The notes beneath the pieces are model-generated. The model had not been told where the DNA came from. It did no database searches and saw only the letters and a program-made list of their open reading frames with translations. The translations under genes and the position numbers were made by a program. A stretch of 64,000 nt of DNA from JAZDFC01 sp043808235 (lineage in GTDB: Bacteria > Bacteroidota > Ignavibacteria > Ignavibacteriales > Melioribacteraceae), in the NCBI GenBank assembly GCA_043808235.1, contig JAZDFC010000019.1, forward strand, positions 124,001 through 188,000, in the 5' to 3' direction. Positions 27,987 to 35,557 of the stretch are shown one piece after another (position 1 is the stretch's first letter; each line of letters starts with the position of its first letter).

Positions 27987-28457
27987 CTATAAAGCATCAA
28001 TCATTGAGTTGGCGAGGAGTTCGCCTTGAGTTTTTATCTCTGCATTAAAGCAATCCACACGGCTGCAAACTCCTATGCAGTTTCCATAATCTTTATTATT
28101 CGTGGAGAATAAAGTTATCAAATCCGCGCCGCAAGTACATTGCGAGTAAACCGGCAACTGTTCATCGCATATAGGGCATTTAATTTCGAGCAATTCATCT
28201 TTTATCAAATCAATGTCCAAAGAAATTTTTGATTTATCACCGTATATTGGACTCAAAGCTATAAATCCGCTTTTATCTTTGCATTTTACTTTTAGCATTA
28301 TTCCATGAAAGCCGTTGAATGACACTCGACTGTTAACAAGATTATGTCCGTTTGGACAATAACACTCATTTATAACAAGAACCTTTTCGCTCTCTTTAAT
28401 TTCCTTCCTGATTGGACTTGGAAAAATCATCATCCCTTTGCTGTCGAATAAATCCAT
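27987..28457 (-). CDS. Zinc-ribbon-like protein of unknown function
   Basis: 156 residues from the ATG at 28457, which has a GGAG eight bases upstream; an open frame extends 44 codons further but lacks such support. Cysteine pairs 'ECYCPNGHNL' (N-terminal third) and 'KCPICDEQLPVYSQCTCGADLITLF' (in two pieces, ~105-130) look like two metal-binding knuckles. No transmembrane segment or signal peptide. It stands between a DMT transporter and a TPR histidine kinase, with 170 bp to the latter. I do not recognise the family; a cytoplasmic zinc-binding adaptor is a guess only. Confidence 0.6.
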   Translation of the reverse strand: MDLFDSKGMMIFPSPIRKEIKESEKVLVINECYCPNGHNLVNSRVSFNGFHGIMLKVKCKDKSGFIALSPIYGDKSKISLDIDLIKDELLEIKCPICDEQLPVYSQCTCGADLITLFSTNNKDYGNCIGVCSRVDCFNAEIKTQGELLANSMIDAL

Positions 28458-28626
28458 TTTACAACTCCGTAATAGTGAGTTTGATGTTAGAAAGAAATAA
28501 TCTGCATCCCGTATAAGAATTTGCTTGGGGAGCTCAAGTATTTGAAAGCAAACGTAAGAATTATCTTTGTAAGAAACAACAAGAGACACAAAATGGCGAG
28601 TATTTAACTTTATGAAAATGGATAAA

Positions 28627-30840
28627 TCAGATCAAAGGAAATGTTACTTTAAATGTTGAGCCTTTGCCGTATTCGCTTTCAACGTTTATTGTGCCACGCA
28701 GTAGTTGTACATATTTTTTCGTAATTGAAAGCCCAAGTCCAGAACCGGGAAAATCTTTTGTGGTACCTTGACTTAACTGTCTGAATTCTTCGAATATTAA
28801 TCCCATATCCTCTTCTTTTATACCAATTCCGGTATCAATTATTTTGATATACAAATTGGTTTTGTTTTCTCGTCTCTCAGTTCCGGTTTCAATATTTATT
28901 TCACCTTTGGAAGTAAACTTAACTGCATTGCTAATCAAATTTTCTAAAATTACTCTTAGCATTTCAGCGTCAACATCAAGCAAACAAGATTCTACATGCG
29001 GCTTGAAGTTAAACTGCAAATTCTTAAGTGCGATAGCGCCTTTGTAATTATTATAAATCTCGCTTAAAATGGGAATGACATTAATAGTTTTGATTTGCAT
29101 CTCATATTTATCGGATTCAACTCTCGTTAAATCAAGCACGAGACTCAATGTATTTAGGAGCCGCATTCCTGTCCGGTAAATACCTTCAGCCATCTCTTTC
29201 TTTTCCGTGTCCTTGATTTCCTTCGATAATAAATCAGAGTAACCCAGAATCCCAACAAGGGGAGTGCGAAGCTCATGACTCATATTAGCAAGGAAAATGG
29301 ATTTAGCATTATTTGCTATCTCGGCTTTATCTTTGGCGAGAAGCAATTCTTGTTCAACTTTCTTACGTTCCGCAATTTCATCAACTAATTCCTTTGTGCG
29401 GTCGCGGACTAATTTTTCGAGATGATCTTGATGTTTTTTTAATTCAACCTGATTCAGCCGGAGCGATTCTTCGACTTGTTTTCGGATTTCAATATTTTCT
29501 TGCAGCAGTTTGTTGTCTTTTCTTTTCCTCAAATAGAAGTATAAAATTGCGATTGAAATGCCTATAAACATTGCCGCAAAGATGAAAAGTGATTTGCTTA
29601 CAAAATCTTTATACTCGTTGTCCTTGTTCAGTATCTCAATTTCTTTCTCTCTTAAATCCAGCTGCTGTTTAATTTCCAATTCAGCAATCATTTTTTCTTT
29701 ATCTGCGGAGAAAATTGAGTCCTGAATTATTCTCGCTTCTGTGTAAATTTCTAACGCCTGCTTAAAATTGCCCAGTTCTTCATAAGCTTCGGAAAGTGAA
29801 AAAAGGAAATTCCTTTCATCATTTTTCGCACCGATTACATTGAACTTTTCGACGGCTTTTTTCAAGAAAGAAACAGCTTCTGACAATTTTTCTGTTCTAC
29901 CAGAAATAGTTTGGTCCAAAGCCATCTTTAAATAAAGGTTGCCAATATTTCCCAACTGATGAGCTACACTGCTTTCATCCTGGATTTCCTGAGCATATTT
30001 GAGTGATAATTGAAAAGACGAAAGTGCTTCGTCATAATTTTTTAGCTCGGTATACAGAGTACCTGCGTTGCCCAGCCATAATGAGTAATTAACTTCATCA
30101 CCCAGCTCATGGAAAATTCTCAGAGCCTTTTTGGAATAACTCAATGCCCCGGCATAGTTTTTAAGCTCAAGATAACTCAATCCAATATTTCCATATTGCA
30201 TCGCTATGTTTGGTTTATCACCATACTTTTCAAAGATATTAAGTGATTTTTCGAAATATGATAAACCTTTCTCATGTTCACCAAGAGTGCTGTAAATTAT
30301 TCCAAGGTAACTCAAGTTTTTGGCAATACCTATTTCATCATTTATACCCTGAAATATTTTTAAGGCCCGGTTGGCATAATCTAATGACTTGGTAAAATCA
30401 GAAAGATTATAGTAAGTTTCACTAATATCACAGTGAGTAGCGGCAATATTATTCTTATCTTGATTTTTTTCGAAAATAATTAGAGCCTGTTTGTGCTTCT
30501 CCAGCGATTTACGATAATCTCCTTTGAAACGGAGAGCTTCGCCGATATTATTAAGCGCTTCAGCCGCACCAATTTCCCAATTTATATTTAAGGCTAGTGA
30601 ATATGCGGAATTTCCATATTCAATCGCTTTGTCCATATTTACTGGGGCAAGCTGCCATGAAATCTTGTTCAAAATATTAATTCTGGTTGTGTCCGGGATT
30701 TCTTTTTCTAGGCAAGCTAAAAGACTATCAACAATCGGATCTGAATTAATGGTATCGGTAGCGTTTTCATCAGCAGTCTGCGCATAAGTGCAGAATGAGA
30801 ATAAAAGAAGTAAACAATAGGTGGTATTCTTAAAAATCAT
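28627..30840 (-). CDS. TPR-repeat sensor histidine kinase
   Basis: 737 residues from the ATG at 30840, which begins a good signal peptide ('TTYCLLLLFSFCTYAQ'). About eight tetratricopeptide repeats (~70-385; e.g. 'GEHEKGLSYFEKSLNIFEKYGD', 'LKNYDEALSSFQLSLKYAQE' split) form the periplasmic sensor. A single transmembrane helix ('SLFIFAAMFIGISIAILYFYL') and a coiled-coil lead to the kinase: H-box 'NMSHELRTPLVGILGYS' (His ~522), N-box 'NLISNAVKFTS', G1 'DTGIGI', G2 'GSGLGLSITKKYV'. No receiver domain. The open frame continues upstream through a palindrome copy, but that extension lacks an SD and destroys the signal peptide. The partner response regulator is not in the window. Confidence 0.92.
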   Translation of the reverse strand: MIFKNTTYCLLLLFSFCTYAQTADENATDTINSDPIVDSLLACLEKEIPDTTRINILNKISWQLAPVNMDKAIEYGNSAYSLALNINWEIGAAEALNNIGEALRFKGDYRKSLEKHKQALIIFEKNQDKNNIAATHCDISETYYNLSDFTKSLDYANRALKIFQGINDEIGIAKNLSYLGIIYSTLGEHEKGLSYFEKSLNIFEKYGDKPNIAMQYGNIGLSYLELKNYAGALSYSKKALRIFHELGDEVNYSLWLGNAGTLYTELKNYDEALSSFQLSLKYAQEIQDESSVAHQLGNIGNLYLKMALDQTISGRTEKLSEAVSFLKKAVEKFNVIGAKNDERNFLFSLSEAYEELGNFKQALEIYTEARIIQDSIFSADKEKMIAELEIKQQLDLREKEIEILNKDNEYKDFVSKSLFIFAAMFIGISIAILYFYLRKRKDNKLLQENIEIRKQVEESLRLNQVELKKHQDHLEKLVRDRTKELVDEIAERKKVEQELLLAKDKAEIANNAKSIFLANMSHELRTPLVGILGYSDLLSKEIKDTEKKEMAEGIYRTGMRLLNTLSLVLDLTRVESDKYEMQIKTINVIPILSEIYNNYKGAIALKNLQFNFKPHVESCLLDVDAEMLRVILENLISNAVKFTSKGEINIETGTERRENKTNLYIKIIDTGIGIKEEDMGLIFEEFRQLSQGTTKDFPGSGLGLSITKKYVQLLRGTINVESEYGKGSTFKVTFPLI

Positions 30841-30947
30841 GCCTGGAAACAATTTCCTTTTGCTAAAATTTATTAATCTATTATCGAAATATATTGCTGT
30901 TTTTACAGGAAATAACAGGTATGGATTTATTATAATGAAAATTTTTC

Positions 30948-30975
30948 GTAGAGACTTGCCGCGGCAAGTCTCTAC
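30948..30975. repeat. REP-like palindrome, copy 6
   Basis: Perfect 28-bp palindrome with 14-bp arms (gtagagacttgccg). It lies between the TPR kinase start and the end of the TIR-NACHT-WD40 gene. Confidence 0.88.
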
Positions 30976-31012
30976 AACCTTAATATAAGCAGATCTGAAA
31001 AACAATATGTTT

Positions 31013-31121
31013 CTTTGCGCGTTCCTTACTTCAACCGCCTTGCGGTTGTGATGGATTTTGGTTTGGTTACAGATGTTGAACTGCTTCGCAGTTCTGTATT
31101 AAACCTGGTTTACGCGCAAAG
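31013..31121. repeat. Inverted-repeat element with two internal hairpins (three-way-junction fold)
   Basis: Perfect 10-bp outer arms ctttgcgcgt (31013-31022) and acgcgcaaag (31112-31121) enclose two hairpins: caaccgc/gcggttg (31032-31048, 3-base loop) and gaactgc/gcagttc (31078-31094, 3-base loop). The whole folds as a three-way junction. It sits just downstream of the TIR-NACHT-WD40 gene. It could be a MITE-like repeat or a structured RNA; copy number elsewhere in the genome is unknown. Confidence 0.6.
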
Positions 31122-31125
31122 ACAA

Positions 31126-31140
31126 AAACCTTAGAGGTTT
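31126..31140 (-). terminator. Possible terminator of the TIR-NACHT-WD40 gene
   Basis: Short 6-bp stem (aaacct/aggttt, 3-base loop) only 3 bp after the stop; read on the minus strand it is followed by ttgtcttt. Weak but correctly placed and oriented. Confidence 0.5.
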
Positions 31141-31143
31141 GGA

Positions 31144-34100
31144 TTACGATGCATATTTTTTTATTACTTCTTCAACGCCGGCGGAGTCGTAGAATTCTTT
31201 TACAAGTTCTTCCGCACTAAAGGAATTGAATGTTCCTTTTTGTGTGTAGCGTAAATAACGCATACCTTCAGGGCTGGCATCAAAGCGCCCGTCCGGCAGT
31301 AGCTTTAACCATGCGCCGGGACCGAAGGAATACAAGTATAGAAATGTTTGATAATCTTCCATACTCCAAAACTGTAACCGCCCAGCAGCGCCAGCAGAAA
31401 TAAAATATTTAACATTAGGTGCAAAATTTACTGAAGATATCCAACCAAGGTTATTTATAACAGTAGCTATGCATTTACCTGATTTCGAATCCCATAACCT
31501 AACTGAATGATCAGAACTTCCGCTAATAATAAATTCACCGTTTGGTGAAAATGCTACATAGTCAACACTGTATTTATGCCCTTCAAGCTTACGAATAAAT
31601 TTAACTGATTTTAAATCCCATAGTTTAATCGAATTGTCATCACTTCCGCTAATAATAAAATCGCCATTTGGTGAAAATGCTACTGAGTAAATATTGGATT
31701 GATACCCTTCAATCGTACGAATAAGCTTGCCTGATTTCACTTCCCATAACCTAACAGACTTGTCAGAACTTCCGCTAATAATAAAATCGCCGTTTGGAGA
31801 AAAAGCAACTGAGTTCACACTTTGCTTATGCCCTTCAAGCGTACGAATGAGTTTACAAGATTTCGAATCCCATAGTTTAATCGACTTGTCATCACTTCCG
31901 CTAATAATAAATTTGCCGTTTGGTGAAAATACTACTGAGTAAACACTGGATTTATGCCCCTCAAGCCTACGAATAAATTTACCTGATTTCGAATCCCATA
32001 ACGTAATCGACATGTCATTACTTCCACTAATAAAAAATTCGCCGTCTGGCGAAAATTCTGCTGAGTTCACCATGTCTTGATGCCCTCTAAGTATACGAAT
32101 AAGCTTGCCTGATTTTGCATCCCACAACTTAACCGTATTGTCATAACTTCCGCTAATAATAAATTCGCCGTTTGGAGAAAAAGCTACAGAGTTCACACTG
32201 TATTGATGCCCTTCAAGCGTACGAATAAGCTTGCCTGATTTCGCATCCCATAACTTAACCGACTTGTCAGAACTTCCGCTAATAATAAAATCGCCGTTTG
32301 GAGAAAAAGCTACGGAGTTCACACTGGATTGATGCCCTTCAAGCGTACGAATAAGTTTACCTGATTTCGCATCCCATAACTTAACCGACTTGTCAGAACT
32401 TCCGCTAATAATAAAATCGCCATTTGGAGAAAAAGCTACAGAGTTCACACTGGATTGATGCCCTTCAAGCGTACGAATAAGTTTACCTGATTTCGCATCC
32501 CATAACTTAACCGACTTGTCATCACTTCCGCTAATAATAAAATCACCGTTTGGAGAAAAAGCTACAGAGTTCACACTGGATTGATGCCCTTCAAGCGTAC
32601 GAATAAGTTTACCGTCGTTTATATCATAAATTCTTAATATTCCGTCTCCTCCTGCAGCGGCGGTAAAATTGCCATCCTTATGAAAGGCAACAGCGTAAAC
32701 ACCGGCTGAATTGCCGAGCTGCACGACGGATTCTAATTTTTCGCGATTAATTAATTTTTTTCTACGGATTATTCTTGGAACCTTATCATCAGTTATTGTA
32801 TGTATTTTTTCGTCAATTATAGGCAAGCTAAAAAAGCTAATATCAAGTGTTGAGCCTATAAAAGAAACACCTTCAGCCTCTATTGAAGAAAAATCAGTAA
32901 CCTCTGCTGTAGCATAATCAAGTGAAGCATAATTTAACTTAGCTTTTTTTAATGATGCGTCATTTAAAATAGCGTTAATTAACTTCGCGGCGCTTAAGTC
33001 TGTCTCAACAAAGTTTGCGCCGGTAAGGTCGGCACCCTCAAGTATTATTTCCTGCAAGTTGGCGTTTTGTAGTTGGGCGTTTTGCGGGATATAATGCGCA
33101 GTAATATTTTTAAGTTTTTCAACATCTTTAATCTCTTTCTCCATTCCGTATTTAATGCGCCCGAACCAGTAAAGTATTTGCAGCGCATTCTCGGAAATGT
33201 TCTTTTGGTAACCGGTTTTTAATATCTGCTGCAAATGCGGGATAATAATTTCTTTTTCATCAAGGAGGGATAAAAAGAAAACTATCTTCTGGTCGAACCT
33301 TTTTGTATTCAGTACACTTGCCGGATTATTATTACCATTCTCACCGGAGTAGCACTCAAATATTTTCCTCGCAAGGAAAAACTCCATAAAAGAGCGGTGA
33401 CAGAAAGCGAAGTTTTTAGGGTCATCCCGTTTAAGGAAGGTAGCAGCGCGAATTACTCTAATAACGTCTTCGAGCTCTTCATCTCCAAAATCAACAACTC
33501 TTTCTTTTGCAAGATTTTCCACAAAAAGTTTAAGTTCTTTATGAGAAATTTGAGTTGTTCCTTCATCCCACATCCGCCACGCGAGTTCAAGCATCAATCG
33601 GCGTTTTGTATTTTTATCAAGTACAAAGTCTCTTCTTGCTTCATCTCTTTCAATCCAGATGTTCGTATAAACGTTGTACAAATTAGCCGCATTAACCTGT
33701 TGCCCTTTGTCGAGCTTTGGCAGGGACTTGACAATCATGTCAAGAAGAAGCGGGCGCTGCGCGAGTTCCTTAAGGTTGTGTATTTCTTCAATCTTTTTCC
33801 AATCTTCTAAGTGCGTTTTCGGGCGGGCTTTTATCAAATACTCTTTAATCTGTTCGTCGCTGAATTCTTTAAGGTATATCACTTCAGCGCCGGACTGCTG
33901 CCTTAATTGTTTGTACAATTCGGTTTCAGTCTCTGAGAGTGAAGGACCCTCGCCGATAAGTTTTACTTGTTCTTCCCTGTCTTTAAAATAATGTGTGCGG
34001 CAGGTGAGAATTACTTTACCCTTTTCAACAGCGGCGCGTCGCAACTCATTAAAATTACTCATCGTTACTTCCCATCTTACCCTATCCGCCATTTCGTCAA

Positions 34101-35373
34101 AGGCATCGAAGAAAAGAACTACCTTCCCGATTCTTACAAGGTGTTCAAACCGCGGGAAGTTTATTCCCGGCAAACCATGTTTACTGAAATGACTGATTAT
34201 GATAGACTCAAGGGTATTTTCTTTCCGTACATCCTTTAGCGGGATAATTACCGGCGCGGGATGACGCAGAGGGTCATCCTTAAAACTGCGTGCAAGATTG
34301 TATGCAAGAAACTCGGATAGCGTGCTTTTACCGGTTCCCAAATCGCCAAGTACAGTAAGGAAATTGATATTTGAATCGCCGAACCACTTGCTAATGCGTT
34401 CCATCCCGGGCATAACTTCGTAAGTAATATCGTTCATTATATTCGGACGGATAAACCAATCCTCGCCATTCCAGTTTTCAATTATCTTAGTTTCGTATGC
34501 GCTAATAATACTCTCTACATAATTCTCAAGCGGAATAAGTTCTCTGAGTAATTCGGAATAAGTAATACAACTTACACCTGCTGAATCAAGAGCAGTGCGG
34601 GTATCTGCTGCAAAGCCCGAAGAAGAAACAGCAATCCACCTATACGCGGGTAGTTTCTTTTGCACAATATTTTGTTGTGCTAAAATCTGGTCGCGTTCAT
34701 TCGCTGTTATCTGTTTGTCTTTGCATTCAATAATAGCCTGTGTGAGAAGTCCACCGTCTTTCTTTTCAATTGTTAGGTCAATCTGTATTCCATCGACTTT
34801 AACATCGGGTTTTACAGCAAAGCCAAGTAGTTGGTACAATTTGCTTACTTCTTCTTCAAAACTCTTTCCCTTTTTATAGGCTTCTTCTCCTCGTTTACTT
34901 ACATTGAGTTTGCGTTCATGGAAATCAATTCTAATTTTTAAAAGAGTATCATCTTTAACAATATCGAGCGCTTCAATTAGTTGGCGGTAACGGATTTCAA
35001 AATCATCGGGGTTTTTACAATCTATATAAAGAATATTTCGCAGTGTAGGAGGTATTTTGCATTCTGTAATTACTAAGGGAATAATTGGTCGCTGCTCAGC
35101 AAGTACATCTTTATGTCGCTGGCTGAATACTTCTACGAGAGTCCATGTAGATTTATCGCTGAAATAATTAGGAGACCAAACACAAATCATTTTGCGGGAT
35201 TGTTCAATGCCTTCATTTAGTTTTTCAAGAAGATGGTCACCTGGTTGCAATTCCCATCTGTCGTACCATACCCGAACATTATCATTTCGCAGTCTTTCTG
35301 CCAGCGCATCGCACCATTCGCTGTCTTCACTTGCATGGCTTATAAATACATCATACTGGAAACCTTCTTCCAT
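31144..35373 (-). CDS. TIR / PD-(D/E)XK nuclease / NACHT / pentapeptide / WD40 protein (probable STAND immune receptor)
   Basis: 1409 residues. Domains in order: TIR (~6-135, 'YDVFISHASEDSEW', conserved Glu81 in 'WTLVEVF' where NAD-cleaving TIRs have their catalytic Glu); a restriction-endonuclease-like domain (~168-285, Asp199 and 'IIECKD' with Glu216/Lys218, matching PD-(D/E)XK); NACHT NTPase (~335-670, P-loop 'GDLGTGKS' 343-350, Walker B 'VVLFFDAFDE' 418-427); pentapeptide repeats (~768-840, 'ANLQEIILEGADLTGANF'); eleven WD40 units (~885-1350); and a C-terminal segment 'LPDGRFDASPEGMRYLRY' as in other bacterial WD40 signalling proteins. STAND receptors with TIR or nuclease effectors are known anti-phage proteins; having both here is unusual. 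The role in defence is inference from architecture. It is monocistronic, bracketed by two palindromes of the RAYT family. Confidence 0.9.
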   Translation of the reverse strand: MEEGFQYDVFISHASEDSEWCDALAERLRNDNVRVWYDRWELQPGDHLLEKLNEGIEQSRKMICVWSPNYFSDKSTWTLVEVFSQRHKDVLAEQRPIIPLVITECKIPPTLRNILYIDCKNPDDFEIRYRQLIEALDIVKDDTLLKIRIDFHERKLNVSKRGEEAYKKGKSFEEEVSKLYQLLGFAVKPDVKVDGIQIDLTIEKKDGGLLTQAIIECKDKQITANERDQILAQQNIVQKKLPAYRWIAVSSSGFAADTRTALDSAGVSCITYSELLRELIPLENYVESIISAYETKIIENWNGEDWFIRPNIMNDITYEVMPGMERISKWFGDSNINFLTVLGDLGTGKSTLSEFLAYNLARSFKDDPLRHPAPVIIPLKDVRKENTLESIIISHFSKHGLPGINFPRFEHLVRIGKVVLFFDAFDEMADRVRWEVTMSNFNELRRAAVEKGKVILTCRTHYFKDREEQVKLIGEGPSLSETETELYKQLRQQSGAEVIYLKEFSDEQIKEYLIKARPKTHLEDWKKIEEIHNLKELAQRPLLLDMIVKSLPKLDKGQQVNAANLYNVYTNIWIERDEARRDFVLDKNTKRRLMLELAWRMWDEGTTQISHKELKLFVENLAKERVVDFGDEELEDVIRVIRAATFLKRDDPKNFAFCHRSFMEFFLARKIFECYSGENGNNNPASVLNTKRFDQKIVFFLSLLDEKEIIIPHLQQILKTGYQKNISENALQILYWFGRIKYGMEKEIKDVEKLKNITAHYIPQNAQLQNANLQEIILEGADLTGANFVETDLSAAKLINAILNDASLKKAKLNYASLDYATAEVTDFSSIEAEGVSFIGSTLDISFFSLPIIDEKIHTITDDKVPRIIRRKKLINREKLESVVQLGNSAGVYAVAFHKDGNFTAAAGGDGILRIYDINDGKLIRTLEGHQSSVNSVAFSPNGDFIISGSDDKSVKLWDAKSGKLIRTLEGHQSSVNSVAFSPNGDFIISGSSDKSVKLWDAKSGKLIRTLEGHQSSVNSVAFSPNGDFIISGSSDKSVKLWDAKSGKLIRTLEGHQYSVNSVAFSPNGEFIISGSYDNTVKLWDAKSGKLIRILRGHQDMVNSAEFSPDGEFFISGSNDMSITLWDSKSGKFIRRLEGHKSSVYSVVFSPNGKFIISGSDDKSIKLWDSKSCKLIRTLEGHKQSVNSVAFSPNGDFIISGSSDKSVRLWEVKSGKLIRTIEGYQSNIYSVAFSPNGDFIISGSDDNSIKLWDLKSVKFIRKLEGHKYSVDYVAFSPNGEFIISGSSDHSVRLWDSKSGKCIATVINNLGWISSVNFAPNVKYFISAGAAGRLQFWSMEDYQTFLYLYSFGPGAWLKLLPDGRFDASPEGMRYLRYTQKGTFNSFSAEELVKEFYDSAGVEEVIKKYAS
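31462..32595 (-). repeat. Nine tandem 126-bp WD40 units within the receptor gene
   Basis: Residues 927-1304 are nine exact 42-residue units beginning 'LEGHQSSVNSVAFSPNGDF' or a close variant. Units 2-4 of the propeller differ by about one residue, and their DNA is near identical (for example 'cttcaagcgtacgaataag' recurs at 126-bp steps). Flanking units 1 and 11 are diverged. This suggests recent unit duplication or gene conversion. Confidence 0.9.
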
Positions 35374-35512
35374 AATTGCCCCGGTTAATACTATCGTAAA
35401 AGATTTATATTAAGTTATGTATAAGCAAACGGATTTTCCGCCAATGATTCCTAACTGAAAAATACGAAATTTAAATGATATGGCAAGTTGGAAATATTGC
35501 GTGGTAATAAAA

Positions 35513-35544
35513 TTGTAGAGACTTGCTGCGGCAAGTCTCTACAA
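35513..35544. repeat. REP-like palindrome, copy 7
   Basis: 32 bp with arms ttgtagagacttgc and gcaagtctctacaa around a 4-base centre (tgcg). It lies 13 bp after the nfnB stop and 139 bp upstream of the TIR-NACHT-WD40 start. Confidence 0.85.
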
Positions 35545-35557
35545 CAGGAGTAAATAC

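Noticed and set aside
30841..31005. 55-codon N-terminal extension of the TPR histidine kinase
   Set aside because: It is read through a palindrome copy and would displace the signal peptide starting at 30840.
31462..32595. Regular 126-bp repeats as a possible CRISPR or satellite array
   Set aside because: The period is a whole number of codons, there are no spacers, and the units translate to canonical WD40 repeats.
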